Source: Syncephalis fuscata (Eukaryota > Zoopagomycota > Zoopagomycetes > Zoopagales > Piptocephalidaceae). Taken from it: a stretch of 64,000 nucleotides of DNA. Below are positions 35,191 through 49,720 of this stretch, in pieces (positions within the stretch are counted from its first letter, which is position 1; each line of letters begins with the position of its first letter). The stretch covers positions 48,797 to 112,796 of the forward strand of contig JAHLTZ010000051.1 in NCBI GenBank assembly GCA_025786725.1. Reading direction: 5' to 3'. The notes beneath the pieces are model-generated. The model was not told where the DNA came from. It searched no databases and was given only the letters and a program-made list of their open reading frames with translations. The translations under genes were made by a program, and so were the position numbers.

Positions 35191-38100
35191 ATGGAGTGGA
35201 ACGAATTCTGTGAAGAACAGCAGTTGGTGACGCGACTATTAAGCGCCCAGCTTACTGTCAGAGCTGAGCTGTTCCGCAATCAATTATTGCCGCGACTACG
35301 CCATGAAGGTAAAGCGTTGTACTGTTAGCAATAGACATGAGGCGGTTGGATCTAACGCGTCTCTCGTTATTTGTAACTGAATAGATGTGTCACCGCAAAC
35401 ACTCGTAACGCTATTGCGATTATTGACGTTTACGGTGCCGCGTTACCATGATAGCCAATCGCGACGATTGGTTATGGAAGTGTTGGAGGCGCTATCACGC
35501 GTTGAAGGATTTGATAACGTAGCTACTGCCATACTTGTTGAGGCCAGTGCTAAAGCAGGACAAGAGTCAGCCATGTAAGTTTCATTCATACTATATTCAT
35601 GTCAAAGTGTAAATTAATAACTGTTGAATTAAATTAAATAGTGTTGCAGCCACTGATCGATATGTTTTATTAACATGGGCAAATCATTTATGTTCACTTA
35701 TTCTATTGCGTTCTTCTAAGGATGGTGACAATGATAAATCAATTAAAGTGGATGAAACAATTTGGCAATCCCTTGTAGATTGTCAAGCAAGTCTACTTAA
35801 TGCACTACTCGTTGACCAACTAGCACGTCGTCGTGTACAGCAAGCGGCCATTGCTTCAGTACGACGCACTCTACGTCAAGTAAGTAGTGTTGACTAGCTA
35901 GTTAGTTAGCTAGTTAATAGTAATTGGTTTACTAATGATCGTAATACTAGCATGTAAAAGATGCGCCACTATGGATTCAATCTTTATTAAATAAAGTGAC
36001 ACCAGCTCATCGTAATCTGGCACTATTAGGCATTGTATTGGATGTTGTTGGCAATAAAGTAGAGAATAAGGTAAGTAATATGGATAGTACAAGTATTGTA
36101 TACTCAAAATATGTATAAATATGTGTATATATATAGACAGCGATAATTCAATATTATGTGGATACCGTGTTATCAGCCAAACAGAAATTACCCAATTATG
36201 TTTCAGTAAGTTACAAGCTATACTGAATTATAAAGATAATTGCTAACAATTATTATAAAGACGGCTTTATCTGGATTCTTTTCGCAAGCATTGACAATTG
36301 AAGATACACAACAGCTGATTGTGCCAGTATTAGAAAAGATGTTACTTCGATCGCCAGAAGTAGCATTAGCCTGTAAGTAATTTAATCTACTAAATATTCT
36401 ATACTATTTACGCTAATGATGGCCTTAATATAGCATTACAAGAACTGACTCATGCTGTGTCATTTGATGTGTCGACCATGTTTAAAGATAAATGGATGAA
36501 TCCATTAAAGACACAGCTAGTATCTACATCAGAGAAAGTACGAGCTGATGCTGCTGCGGCGTTTGTTACATTAATTCAAAAGTCTGATGATGAAGAAGTG
36601 ATTGAAGCCATTGTAAAAGATCTGCTTAGTCTATTGACCACTGGTAAGTAGATGGCATTAAATGACTAGTAATAGCTATTGATTGATTAATAGGTAAAGT
36701 GTCTACATGGGGCCATCGACAGATTTATTACACGCAACTATCGCAATTTATGGATCGATTTGACCATATTGATGATGTATTGCTCCAAGGTGCTGTGACT
36801 ATGCTGCCTAAAGAGAATAATGAAACAGCATTTGGTTCTCTAGTTCAACTCGTTGTTAAAGGTGTCTTTTTACGAGCATCCACGGATAATGGAGATGTGA
36901 ATAAGACAGCAATACAAGCATTGTCTAAGGGATTGGAGAATACGAAGCCGGCCCTTCGACAAGCTTGGTACATTGCGCTTGGTCAATCTGCACTCACTCA
37001 ATCCATATCGCCGGAGTCTAGTTTGGCCCATCATTTGTCGGATATTATAGCGATTCTTATTAAGCACGTGCAACAACAGGCATCGACTAAAGCTACCGCT
37101 GCCACTACTGGTACTAGTACTGGATTACTGGATGCGTATATTGCTGTTACTATTATTGAACGGGCCCGATCCTGGTTTGTCACCTCCACTGACCACGAAG
37201 TAAATGTCCTATTGGCCAAGTCTCAATACGAAGCCACTCTTCTTAAAGAAACGTCATTTTTATTTGCCGAAAAGATAGTACTCAAACTAACGGGTGAATC
37301 CATTCAATGGTATTTACAAGCGATTACGGCATTTACTGCCAACAATTACGTGTTACCCGACACCTTACAGTAAGTGTTTAAAGGTCATTATTCAATAATT
37401 AGTGGTAATTAATACTGGTGGTGGTGGTGGTGATGATGATGATGGTAGATTGTTGTATGGTGGTGCGTTTATTCACTTTATGTTACATGGCACAATGGAG
37501 GAGCGTCGATTGACTGATCGTGTACTACGTCAATGCACAGAGTCTAATCCCCTACTAGTTACCGAGTCTATTCAACGGGCCCTATTACACTGGTTACCTC
37601 AAGTAATTAAGAAGATTTAATAACTAGTCAACTACTTACTTGCTGTTTATTTATTAGATGGAAAAGGGACAGCGAGTGGAGGGATTGCGTTCAGATCAAA
37701 TTACTTACCGCTTAGTGCGTATATTAACAGCAGCCACTACCTTTACCGCTACATGTGATGCTTCTATTAGAAATAAGGCACTAGTACACTTTTTACTAGT
37801 GGCCCACTATCCACTACTAGGTAAATAGCAAGTCTATTGTATTATATTATTTAATTTATCGTATCTTATATATATTATATTATGAATGTGTAGCGATGAA
37901 GGCAGTAAATACACTTGGACTACACTTGCTCAACGAGCCAATTTTGACTTTTCCGTACTATCAGGCCATGTAACACAACTAATCGATCAAATCATTGATG
38001 GACTCTGTGACTCTGATAAAGCAAGTATAATGACCTATTAATGATATATTAATGATATATTAATACCAATCTATTATGTTATATAATAGAAAACTGCCTG

Positions 38101-41100
38101 TTTACGTATGGTGCCTACATTAATCTTTGTTGATGCAGACACTTTTGTACCTCGTTTGTCAGAATTAACTGTTTGTTATTTAAAAAATCAAGATCCAAGA
38201 AATGATACAGCATCAACATCAACCTCCATCCCAAGTATAACCGATGATGATTTAGCTATATGGCGTACAGAACCTGGTACACTCTATGTTGATGGTAAGT
38301 CGAATATCCCTACTCTAACCTATACCAATACGAACATCTATGTTATATAATAGTATTGCGTCGTGGTCCTAAAATAGCTGAAGATAAGAATCGTAAAAAC
38401 TACAACGACGAACAATGGGAAAGAGAACTTAAAAAGGATCTGGCCAAAAGAAAGGACAATCAGTTACACAGAAATTGTCTAAAGAAGAACAAGCACTTGT
38501 TGATACTCAGTTAAAGAAGGAATCAACGATTCGTGCTTATGTTCAACAATGGTACGATCATTTAACCCGAGGATTAGACCTTGTACAAGCATTAATGAAT
38601 GGCAAGACTAAAGTTGAAGCTTCATTGACTCAATTGACACCGATTCTATTAACAATTCTACAACAAAATGGAGAAGCATTAGTAGGCAGTCAACTGGCCG
38701 ATGCCTTTATAGTAAGAAGTGGCCATCTATCTATTGATACATCTATTAACGTATTTGTAGGCATTGAGTGAAGGTTTATCAGATCGATTGGGTCATGCCC
38801 GTACCACAATTGCCCGTGCTATATTGCGTGTATTTAATGCCCAAATGATTCATGAAGAATGGCAACGTGAACCACTTAAAGGTAGCTATATGTTATAGTA
38901 TATAATACATTACACTAACATTTGTTGGTAGAATTGGTTATTCGTGCCCTGTATCGTATTCGATTTGCTACTGAACAGAAACCATTACTGCCTGGTTCAT
39001 TCTCGTATGGCTATCCATTAATCCAACGGGTTATTGAACATAATGGTATTGGTTATCCGGAAGGATTTGTTGAAGTACTGGACGATGAGACAGGTGTTAC
39101 TGAGAAGACCACCGAACAAACGATGGTGTCTATGGACATTTTAAGATTCCATGCTCAATCAGGTAATTAGGGCTATTAACTAATGGATTACGGTGTATTT
39201 ATGTAATGTGGTGTAATTAGGTGATCAGTCATTGATGCCACGTCGAGAAATACTTGCCTCATTACTTGTAGTCATTCGTGATTATTCAAAGTTGATGCAT
39301 CAAGCCAAGGTAGATTAATAGTTATAATACAATGGCTATAACCCAATAGTAATGTGTATGTATATATATATTGATTAATAGGAAACATTGGAGACATTCT
39401 GTGATGGCATGGCTGAAGATGTGACACGTTATGAGATTGATACTTTGTATGAAGCATTATTATGGTCATCTGAAATGGTGCGCATGGCCTGTTTAGATGC
39501 ATTATCCGTAAGTTGAATAGATTATATGTAATTATTAGTATTGGTGCTAATACACTGTATAGTCATGGGACTTGAATCCATTTGGATATAGTCGTGAATT
39601 GTGGACTGCTTGTCATGATGAAGATAGTACCATTGCTGCCACAGCTACAGCTTGTTGGACTGAAGCACAACTAAAAGTACCAAGTAACTATCTAGATGGT
39701 CTACTAGATTTAATAAGTAAGACTAGATATACTATAATATATATATATATATATACTAATTATATATTATTAATAGTTCATGGTGCATCGGTTATTAGAA
39801 AGAGTGCTGGACGAGCACTAGCAGATGCAGTGCAACAATATCCATCTACACTTCAATCTACGCTTAATGCCATCTATAAAGAATATGCAGAACTAGTAAG
39901 CAGTTAATGTTAGTCGTAATTATTAGTTATATTAATGTTATTATTGGTATTTGATAGGCAGTTGCGGCTATTCCAAAATATGATAAATTTGGTCTAGTTA
40001 TTCCAGAGACGGTGGATCAAAAGGATCCATGGGAGGCCCGTGTGTCATTAGGCCATGCCATTAAAGCGTGTGTGCCTTTATTGACCAGTACTGAATTACA
40101 GTCACTATTTTCATTTTTATTAGCCGGTGAAGCACTTGGTGACAAGGAAGAAGGTGTCCGTCAATCCATGCTCGAGGTAACTAGCTACAATATCAAAGAG
40201 TGTGTATATTAATTGCCTATTTTAATGGATAGGCGGGTAATACGGCGATCAAGTTACATGGTAAAGACCAATTACCATTAATGACGGTATTTGAAAAGTA
40301 TTTGAAGTCACCGGCCAAGGCGAGTGAAGTCCATGATCGTATTCGTGAAGGGGCCGTTGTTTTATATGGCAGTATGGCTCAGTTCCTCGATAAGACCGAT
40401 CCACGTATTCGATCGGTTGTTGACCGTCTAATTGACACGCTGAAGACACCGTCCGAGTCGGTACAACTAGCCGTGTCAGAGTGTATTTCTCCACTAGTTA
40501 AGAGTATGAAAGAAACGGCACCAGGTCTAGTGGATCGATTGGTGGATCGCATGTTACATGCCAAGAAATACGCTGAACGTCGTGGATGTGCCTTTGGTCT
40601 AGCGGGTGTGGTTAAAGGCTATGGTATATCATTATTAAAGGAGTGCCACATTATGTCTACGTTAAAGGAAGCGGCTGAAGATAAGAAGCACATCTATACA
40701 CGACAAGGCTCTATGCTGGCCTTTGAAGCATTCGCCCAGCTACTTGGTCGTCTATTTGAGCCATATGTCATCCAGGTTGTTCCACTGTTGCTATCTGGAT
40801 TTGGCGATAGCAGCAAAGATGTACGTGATGCCACAATTGAAGCAGCCCGTATGATTATGAGCAAGATCAGTGGCCATTGTGTCAAATTAATTATGCCTTC
40901 ATTAATGATGGGTTTACAAGATCGACAATGGCGTACACAACGTGGATCAGTGGAACTGTTGGGTGCCATGGCCTATTGTGCACCTAAACAACTATCGGTA
41001 TCATTGCCGCATATTGTACCACGTCTAGTTGAAGTGCTGAATGATGCACATCAACAAGTACAAGAATCGGCGAAGGAAGCGCTACTAAACTTTGGCCAAG

Positions 41101-44100
41101 TCATTAGTAATCCAGAGATTCAAGATTTGGTACCGACTTTGATGGTTGCCCTCTGTGATCCAGATACTAAAACGAATACAGCACTATCTGCCCTATTAGA
41201 AACATCATTTATTCATTATATCGATGCACCTTCTCTTGCTCTTGTAAGTAGCAAACAAACATATATACATATTATGCGGCGATACTCATAACTATCCCTT
41301 AGATTATGCCTATCATTCAACGTGGTTTGTGTGAGAGAGGCACACAAGTAAAGCGAAAGTCAGCCCAGATTATTGGTAATCTTTCATCGTTAACGAGTGC
41401 CAAGGACTTTACACCATATCTTACGCATCTTATGCCTGGATTACGTGAAGTATTGGTGGATCCAGTGCCTAGTGCTCGTGCCACTGCGGCTATGGCCTTG
41501 GGTGTATTGGTACAGCGTTTAGGTGAAGAACAATTCCCTGAACTAGTGCCACAGCTATTGCAGACACTTAAATCCGATACAAGTGGTGTGGATCGACAAG
41601 GTGCTGCCCAAGGTCTTAGTGAAGTTATTGCCGGTCTAGGTATTCAACGACTTGACGAACTACTACCGGATATGATTGCCAATACATCAAGTAGCAAGGC
41701 TTATGTTCGTGAAGGTTTTGTTTCACTGCTTATTTACTTGCCTGTCACCTTTGGTACACGATTCCAACCGTATTTGGGTCAGATTATTCCACCTATTCTA
41801 GCTAGATTGGCTGATGAGTCGGATTATGTACGCGAAGCTTCTCTAAAGGCGGGTCAAATTATTGTTGATCACTTCTCGTCGACAGCGGTCGAGTTGCTAT
41901 TGCCAGAACTTGAACGAGGCCTATTTGAGGAGAATTGGCGTATTCGTCATAGTTCAGTGCAGCTAATGGGCGATCTACTCTATAAGATGACGGGTTTGCA
42001 AGTGAAGTCATTAACGGCCGTTGCCAGTCAACCAGTAAATATGGCTGCCTCGAGCAATCCAGATGGCGAGGCCGAAGCCGAAGAGGAAGTAACGGTAATG
42101 ATTACCGAAGAAGGACGTAAAGCACTTGTCGATGCCCTTGGACAGCAACGCAGAAACTCGGTACTGGCTGCCCTTTACGTTGTGCGATCCGACAGTAAGT
42201 AGTCATTTATAGTTGTGCGTCTATCCAATACATCTAACCTATTTTGTGTAGTATCGTCTGTTGTACGACAGGCAGCAGTTATGGTGTGGAAGTCGATTGT
42301 ATTCAATACACCACGTACAATTAAGGAGATTCTACCTAATATTATGGAAATTGTCCTTAAACATCTGGCCAGTCCTATTGAACTGCTACGACGTGAAGCA
42401 GCAGCCACTTTAGGTGATTTGGTGCGCAAACTAGGTGAAAGTATTCTATTGCGTATCATTCCACTATTGCAAACAAGTCTGGCCTCTGATGATAGTCATC
42501 AGCGACAAGGGGCCTGTATTGGATTGTCGGAAGTAATGCAAACTGCAGGCAAAATCCATGTATTAGAGGAAATCGACACGATGGTGCCTATCATCAGATC
42601 AGGCGTATGTGACACGACACCACAAGTACGTGAAGCAGCCGCCCAAGGTAAATAGACGATAATAGACATTAATAGATATTAATATGTTGTTTGATAGCGT
42701 TTGATGTGTTGCATGGATTGGTGGGTCCACGGGCGGTTGATGACATTATTCCCGCGTTGTTGAATCAATTACATGCGGGCGAGTCTCATGCCCTTGAAGG
42801 ATTGAAGGAGATTATGACGGTTCGAGCCAGTGTCGTATTCCCTGTACTCGTGCCAACACTGGTCCAAGTACCAATGACCGAGTTTAACGCGAATGCCCTT
42901 GGTGCACTGATATCTGTAGCAGGCAATGCCCTAAGTCGTCGACTAGATCTAGTATTGGATGCACTAATGGCTTCATTGAATCAATCGGATGAATCTGCCG
43001 TATCTGCCGTGCAAAACACGATTGAAGTACTTGTAACGAACATTGAAGATGAAGATGCCGTTCACGCTCTTATGATGCGTCTATTTGAAAAGATGCGAAA
43101 GCAGCAGGATATTGCTGAGGAAAGTGATGAAGATACTAAGGCGGTGGTTGACCATAATAGTGTAAAACCGGCTACGTGTCGTGTATTGGCTTCATTCGCA
43201 CACTCTAATCCAGAAGGTGTTGGTCGCTACATCAGTGACTGGTTGCGTATACTGATCGACTTTTACGTTGTCGATAACGAATTGACTAAAGCAGCGTCGA
43301 ATGCTGTCGATGCACTTATTAAATCACAGCCTAAATCTGAACTTGATAGATACATTAACACGGCGCGTGCATCCATAAGAAGAGCTGTTGAAGCACTATC
43401 AGAGACATCATCTACCCTTCTACCTGGTCTATGTCTACCCAAGGTAAATATTATGGATGTTATGGATGTTGATATTAATAATACATTAATAGGGAATTGC
43501 ACCTTTCTTGTCTATTTATTTGCAAGGATTAATGAATGGTACAGCTGATGTGCGTGAAGTGTCGGTTCTAGGCATAGGTAAGTCTTAGTTGTGGATTCAG
43601 CACATAAATATTAATATATTGAATATATAGGCGAGCTTATTGAACATACGAGTCAATCGGCACTAAAGGCCTATGTCACCCAAGTAACTGGTCCATTAAT
43701 TCGAGTCATTGGTGAACGTTACCCAGCACCTGTAAAAGCGGCCATTTTACAAACCTTGGGGTAAGTAATTTGTAGCTTTACATAGTAACTGATTAACCAA
43801 TACATCCTATTAGTATTTTGTTGAATAAGGTGTCGATTCTACTTAAACCATTCTTGCCCCAACTGCAACGTACATTTATTAAATCATTATCGGATACCGA
43901 TGGTGCTGTACGATCACATGCAGCATCGGCATTGGGTATTTTAATTACCTTACAGACCCGTGTGGACACGTTGATTGTAGAGTTGTGTACGGGTATTCGC
44001 ACGACAAGTAGCCATGGTATTCGTGAAACAATGTTGAATGCTCTCTATAGCGTCATTGCCAAGGCGGGAGCAGCTATGAATGAAACCTGTCGCCAATCAG

Positions 44101-45130
44101 TTGAAAAAGTAATTGCCGAGTGCCTAACCGATAGTACAAGTAAGTAGGGGCGGGATCAGTTATTAGTTGTTGATAGTGTGCTAATACTGATGTTTAATGG
44201 TAGCGACGATTCAAGTGGCGGCTGCCCGTTGTCTAGGTGCTTACGGAAGTACAGTTGAACCGGCACAATCAGAGCCACTATTCCGGTAATTGAAGCTATA
44301 ATAGGATTTACAATAGTGTATCTAATGATTTGTTTGGTTTATAGCGCGCTTATTTTGGCGGGTAATGAAGAGGAGGCGTTTGATTTACCGGCTATTCTCG
44401 GTATTGATGCACTACTCATTGAAGAACCGGTCTATTTTGAACAAGTTAACGTAGCCGATGCAATAATTCGTCGTGTACTATTGACGGCCAAGGATGCTGA
44501 TGTAAGTAGCTAACAGATGATTATCCAAATATGACTATTAATGTATTAATAATATGTTACAGTATCAAGTAATAGAAATGACCGCCTATGTACTTGGCCG
44601 TCTGCTAGCTTGTCCGGCTTATAGGCAAAATGATTCGGCTAAATTGCTATGGGATAGCTTAATTGCGCTTATTACCGGCCCATATGGCAATGATGTACGT
44701 CAAGCGGCGCTCGTAGCTGTGAAGCGTGTAGCGAAACATCATCATCAAGAAACGATTACGCCCGACCTACTTCAGCTTATTGTGCCGGCCGTGTTAAGTC
44801 AGCTGAAAGATCGTAGTACACCGGTGAAACTAGCAGCGGAGCGCACTTTACTTTATGTATTGGCACTGCAAAATAACGATGACGTATTTGAAGTAAGTGG
44901 AACATAATAATAGCTTGAAGTTTATTAATGATGACGTGTAGCGCTTTAATGAAACGGGCGATGCAAATATCGTAAAGACGCTTGCCGACTATCATCGTCG
45001 TGTTTTGTCCAAAACAGCCATTACTGCTCGTGAAGATGGTCAGAATAGCGGTGATGAAGGCAACGAGGACGGCTTATTGCGTCGTGGTAACAAAATGACT
45101 ACCCCAAGTCATGCTGATACATCTACTTAA
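35191..45130 (+). CDS. GCN1: GCN1, HEAT-repeat activator of the Gcn2 kinase
   Basis: GCN1 binds ribosomes and presents uncharged tRNA stress to the eIF2-alpha kinase Gcn2 in amino-acid starvation. The ATG at 35191 (atggagtggaac) opens about 31 exons; the large ones are at 40232-41246, 41304-42195 and 42697-43441. The total coding length is about 2,730 codons, close to the yeast protein (2,672). HEAT repeats run throughout. The central eEF3-like block (40280-41240) includes RGCAFGLAGVVKGYG and LVKSMKETAPGLVDRL. The Gcn2-binding region contains LVDPVPSARATAAMALG and DTSGVDRQGAAQGLSEV. The C-terminus ends acidic and low-complexity (NSGDEGNEDG). The frame slips at 38446-38449, where adding one A to a run of four restores the expected KKGQSVTQKLSKEEQAL-type reading. 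A further one-base mismatch is suspected at the exon start near 37894. I take both as assembly errors. Exon borders were set by eye. Confidence 0.95.
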
Positions 45131-45700
45131 TAGTGATGAAAAAGATGATGATGATCATTATGATAACGACAAAATGATTTTACTAATTAGAACTATTGTT
45201 TTATTTATTAAATAAATATAAGCAATACTATATAATGGCATGTTTACATTTTAGATATTATTATTTATTAATGTTACTATTACTATTTAAATTGAGTGAT
45301 AGTATGACTAAATGGCCTATAGATGCATCTATAGTATATAATAAATGAACAATATGGTATTGAATAATATACAATTTGTACAAGCTGTGGCAATCATATT
45401 AAAATAGTGTAAATTGAAATTATATAAATAAAATGGATTGTTAGTATGGTTAAATAGCAATATTAACTACCCAATACGCTATATTCTAAGCGTTGAATAA
45501 AGATTTCTAAGCACTAAACGATAAAGTTGTAATATTGGAATAAAGTATTGCTTTTCACCTGATTTAAAACCTTTAAAAACAAAGGCATAATGACATTATT
45601 TATAGCTATTTCAGTTGTACAAATGTCTTTTAATTAGTTATATTATCATTCAAAGCATTGTTTATTTATATATAGTTGAAATATTATTAAAGTACTTTTT
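45131..45700. other. AT-rich region after GCN1
   Basis: No gene is seen. The GCN1 terminator is expected in the first 100-200 bases (aataaatataag near 45210 is a possible polyadenylation region). Confidence 0.4.
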
Positions 45701-48130
45701 AATGCATATAAACATTATAGAAATGTATTATTTATTTCCAATAGCTATGGCTGCAGCAAATAATTCGCCTTCATCTGTACTCTTTAAAATACGATAGAAA
45801 GCTAATTTACAAATTTAAGCGTAAATCACTGTGTTAATACTATAACAGCATGTAGTAGTATTAAAATAATGGCTCTAGTGTAATTATGCGGTAAAAGACA
45901 GCAACATTTGAATTAAATAATAACAGCAATAATCTAACTAATAAAGCATTACTAATATCGAGTATACTTTGTGTAAAATCAGGCAAACTGTATGATATGA
46001 TGCATAAGTATGCATATAACATATAGGTAGCTATTGGCAAACTATAGTGCAACTGTATTGCGCATTGATGCAATGGTTGTAGCAATACGCCATTAAATAT
46101 GTAAAATAGCAGTTTTTTACCAATCATGGCTGTATAGCTTAAATACAGCAAAATGATCACTAGATTCGAGTTCAGCATGCTAAGCTGAATCGTTTGGTAT
46201 AAAATATAGAACAACAATTTTTGCAAAAAAAGTTGACCAAAATGCAGATTACGTGTAAGTTAGCTAGTGGAAATATAATTCAGCTTTATGGTTTTACAAA
46301 TCTAATAGTAAAATAAAAAATTGCACCAAGTAAATCCGAAGTGTTTTGCAACACTGCACCAATCATAATAACAAGTTAGTATAAACAAATATCGAGACAT
46401 TGCAGCGATGTATGTCATATAATATATGTATATGTAAAACCGCTAACTAACTTGCACGCAATTTGCACTTTTGGTCAACTTTTTTTGCAAAAATTGTTGT
46501 TCTATATTTTATACCAAACGATTCAGCTTAGCATGCTGAACTCGAATCTAGTGATCATTTTGCTGTATTTAAGCTATACAGCCATGATTGGTAAAAAACT
46601 GCTATTTTACATATTTAATGGCGTATTGCTACAACCATTGCATCAATGCGCAATACAGTTGCACTATAGTTTGCCAATAGCTACCTATATGTTATATGCA
46701 TACTTATGCATCATATCATACAGTTTGCCTGATTTTACACAAAGTATACTCGATATTAGTAATGCTTTATTAGTTAGATTATTGCTGTTATTATTTAATT
46801 CAAATGTTGCTGTCTTTTACCGCATAATTACACTAGAGCCATTATTTTAATACTACTACATGCTGTTATAGTATTAACACAGTGATTTACGCTTAAATTT
46901 GTAAATTAGCTTTCTATCGTATTTTAAAGAGTACAGATGAAGGCGAATTATTTGCTGCAGCCATAGCTATTGGAAATAAATAATACATTTCTATAATGTT
47001 TATATGCATTAAATAACAAATAATACAAGCTTGCAATGTCCATGAATATTACGCATTAATGGCAAAATGCTTATACAACTGCCTGATTATAAATAAACAA
47101 GCAGATATTTGCATTATAGGTATAGTTAGTGGGAAGTGAGGCATGTGTAACTAAATGGATTATTTTGAATGCGGTCATAGCTATTGTAAACCAATAATAA
47201 TGTGCTTATATAAGCTCTTGTCTATAAGCAACTAACTGATGTTTTGCATAATGTCATAATTGGTTAAGAATGATATGTATGTGCAACTAAAGTAGCTATA
47301 AACAAGTAAACTTTGTTTTTAAATGTTACTCATATTTATCAAAAGCAATAAACATTATTAACTGTATAGCACATTTACAGCTATTAGCATTGTCAATACC
47401 ACTATTATTAATTAATAGTGGCTATTTAGTGACCAGAAGTAATGTCGCATAATATGGTCTACCAATAATACTGCTTATGCTTACTTCACATTACCATTGA
47501 TGCTGATAAAATAGGCGATATACATGGCTAGCACATTGTTTATAACACGCATAGTCAACGTTTATCAGTGTAGGCTATTGCGTTATTGTATAGACACTGT
47601 AAATATATACAATACCTACCACTAATATATTTGCTAATAATTGATACACTTTTTATTAGTATTTGTGTAGGCTTGTACTGTCAAATAGCAAAGGAGAAAT
47701 TATTACCGCTTTTTTATTAATCAAGTAATTTTCACCAATTTTTAATTCCATCATTAATTATCTAGAATACATGATGTCATTCATTATGACCGCATAGTAT
47801 TGATATATTGACACATATAAGTCATTTATTATTGAAAAATTATAAAAAGTACTAACAGTTAAAAAGTACTTAAAATGATATTTTAATAATAATATTGCTG
47901 TTTTTATTTGTGGCAACTTCCAATAATTCTTTAATGTCATCTATATGCGTCGATGTGTTAATACTAAGCGGCTATAATGAATGGATTACGTATTTATAGA
48001 TACATTACTGATGATAATAAATATTGATGAAAATTGTTTGATTAATAAAAAAGCAGCAACAACTCCTTCTTTGCCACTTTGATAATAAAAGCATATGCAA
48101 ATACTAATAAAAAATATATAATGAATTAAT
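45701..48130. repeat. Element R2, copy 2, with the spacer inverted
   Basis: Left arm 45701-46280 (truncated at its outer end relative to copy 1) and right arm 46435-47065 are nearly identical to the first palindrome of copy 1. The link and the next arm (about 47408-47830) also match. The about 100-bp spacer at 47831-47931 is the reverse complement of 22935-23041 (attgaaaaattataaaaagt here, aattggaagttgcc there). The final arm (47932-48130) is recognisable but visibly diverged from its partner. The first spacer (46281-46434) keeps the orientation of copy 1. Confidence 0.82.
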
Positions 48131-49229
48131 AGTCAATTATAGCCTTTGTTTATATCGCCTAATTAGTCTTGCCAATATTGTAGCTGGTCTGTTAACATTC
48201 ATTAGTAGCATACAATCATGCATTGCAATATTGATATTATTCGATACATAATGGTTGCTGACATGTATTTGATCAAAATGAATAGCAAAAATAATGCTAG
48301 CTATTGCATGTCCACTAGCATATACTTCAACAACTGTAGATTGCTTAACTACATTTTTTGCTAACACAGCATCTAACATGTGCAACCTATTAGTGCGTAT
48401 TAGTATTAGTCATCATTAATGTCGACTAGCTGCTACCAACTTTACAAGCATACTAAGCAGCAGTTACTATACTTTTATTTGTTACTTCCCAGTACCAGTG
48501 GTGCTATTTTGTATAAGCACAGATAGCGCAAATCTGTAGTATGTCCAACAAAGCTAACTATATCTACAGTGCCATACTGTTAGTGCTAGCTATTTATTAA
48601 TAAACAGCTGTTTAAACATTAAGCAATTACAGTAGTGTATATGTTTATTTGAGTGTATAGCAATAGCTGTAATAATAAGCTAGTACGCAGCATTTTATTA
48701 TTGCTAACGTATTAAAATTAGTATTATATTAATTAAAAACCAATCAGCATACTAGACAGCAAGCCATACTTTAGATGGCATGTTGTTAGCCGTATGGTAT
48801 ATACATAACTGATGTATATACCGTTTTATTGGTATATCATACATAAACATGTCATATTCATTGATTTCCATCGTGGTATCATGTTTATTTTGACTATAGC
48901 ACTAGCAAATACGGTCAATTTATTATAACTATTTCAACATTAGCATTTGTATAAACAAGTTGTTTACGTTATTGCAAAATCAATAAAACTAGAATGCTGG
49001 TAGCTGTAGAATATCATTTATTTACCTGAGTTGTATTGTATTACTAAACATTATAATCTTTTATATTTGATATAGCACACCAGCGTTATGTATGTAGTTG
49101 ATAATAACACTAGTTTATTTGGAATGTATTTGTATTAAATTTATTAAATTATTATTGAGCAACTTATCAAAATATAATGCAATGGAGCTTGAATAATTAC
49201 ATTTAATAGCATTCGTGTAGTTAATCTAC
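48131..49229. other. AT-rich gene-free region
   Basis: No coding support. Composition resembles 23460-25249: TpA-rich, CpG-poor, with many quasi-palindromic words. It is possibly the decayed outer part of R2. Confidence 0.35.
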
Positions 49230-49720
49230 ATATTGGTATATTGAACATGAAACTGGATGGTGAGTGACATCAGCCATTAAATGTTCATTATCATAGATTT
49301 ATTATCCAGTACACATATATCCTTTATCCAATATATCATTTCTACTGTGTACTTTATTACTATATGCAATTTTATAGTATCTAAACGTATTTTATTTATT
49401 ATAATTTGCAATGCGTTTTACTCATTCCGCTCATTGCGTGACATGCACTATAGCTTCAAACTGCCGATTTTGTAAGTATCGCTGTATATTAAATATACTA
49501 CATATTGTTCTAGCATATAAAAATGCATATTATCTATAAATTGTTGTCAGTTCGGCCCTAGATTTATGAATAGTATATCGCAACTCACATGTTTATAGAA
49601 TGTTAATAGTATGTGTTGCTAGAGATATATGCATATGGATAGTAGATCTATGATATGAGTATTTTGATGATTGATGTCACTTGCCATTCAGTTTTAAGTT
49701 TAATAAAACGAAAATCTAAT
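49230..49720. repeat. MITE-like R1 foldback
   Basis: R1 ends face outward-in at both sides: gaacatgaaactggatggtgagtgac near 49241 and, inverted, gatgtcacttgccattcagtttt near 49674. The second internal words also match (cattatcatagatttattatcc against ggatagtagatctatgatatgag). The size is about 480 bp, with a non-coding middle. It may be a non-autonomous derivative. Confidence 0.55.

Noticed and set aside
46452-46850. Open frame of 132 codons in the R2 arm, mirrored at 45861-46226 and broken in copy 1
   Set aside because: Hydrophobic, AT-driven composition with no domain. It is present in both arms only because they are inverted copies, and one-base differences truncate it in copy 1. Not annotated as a gene.
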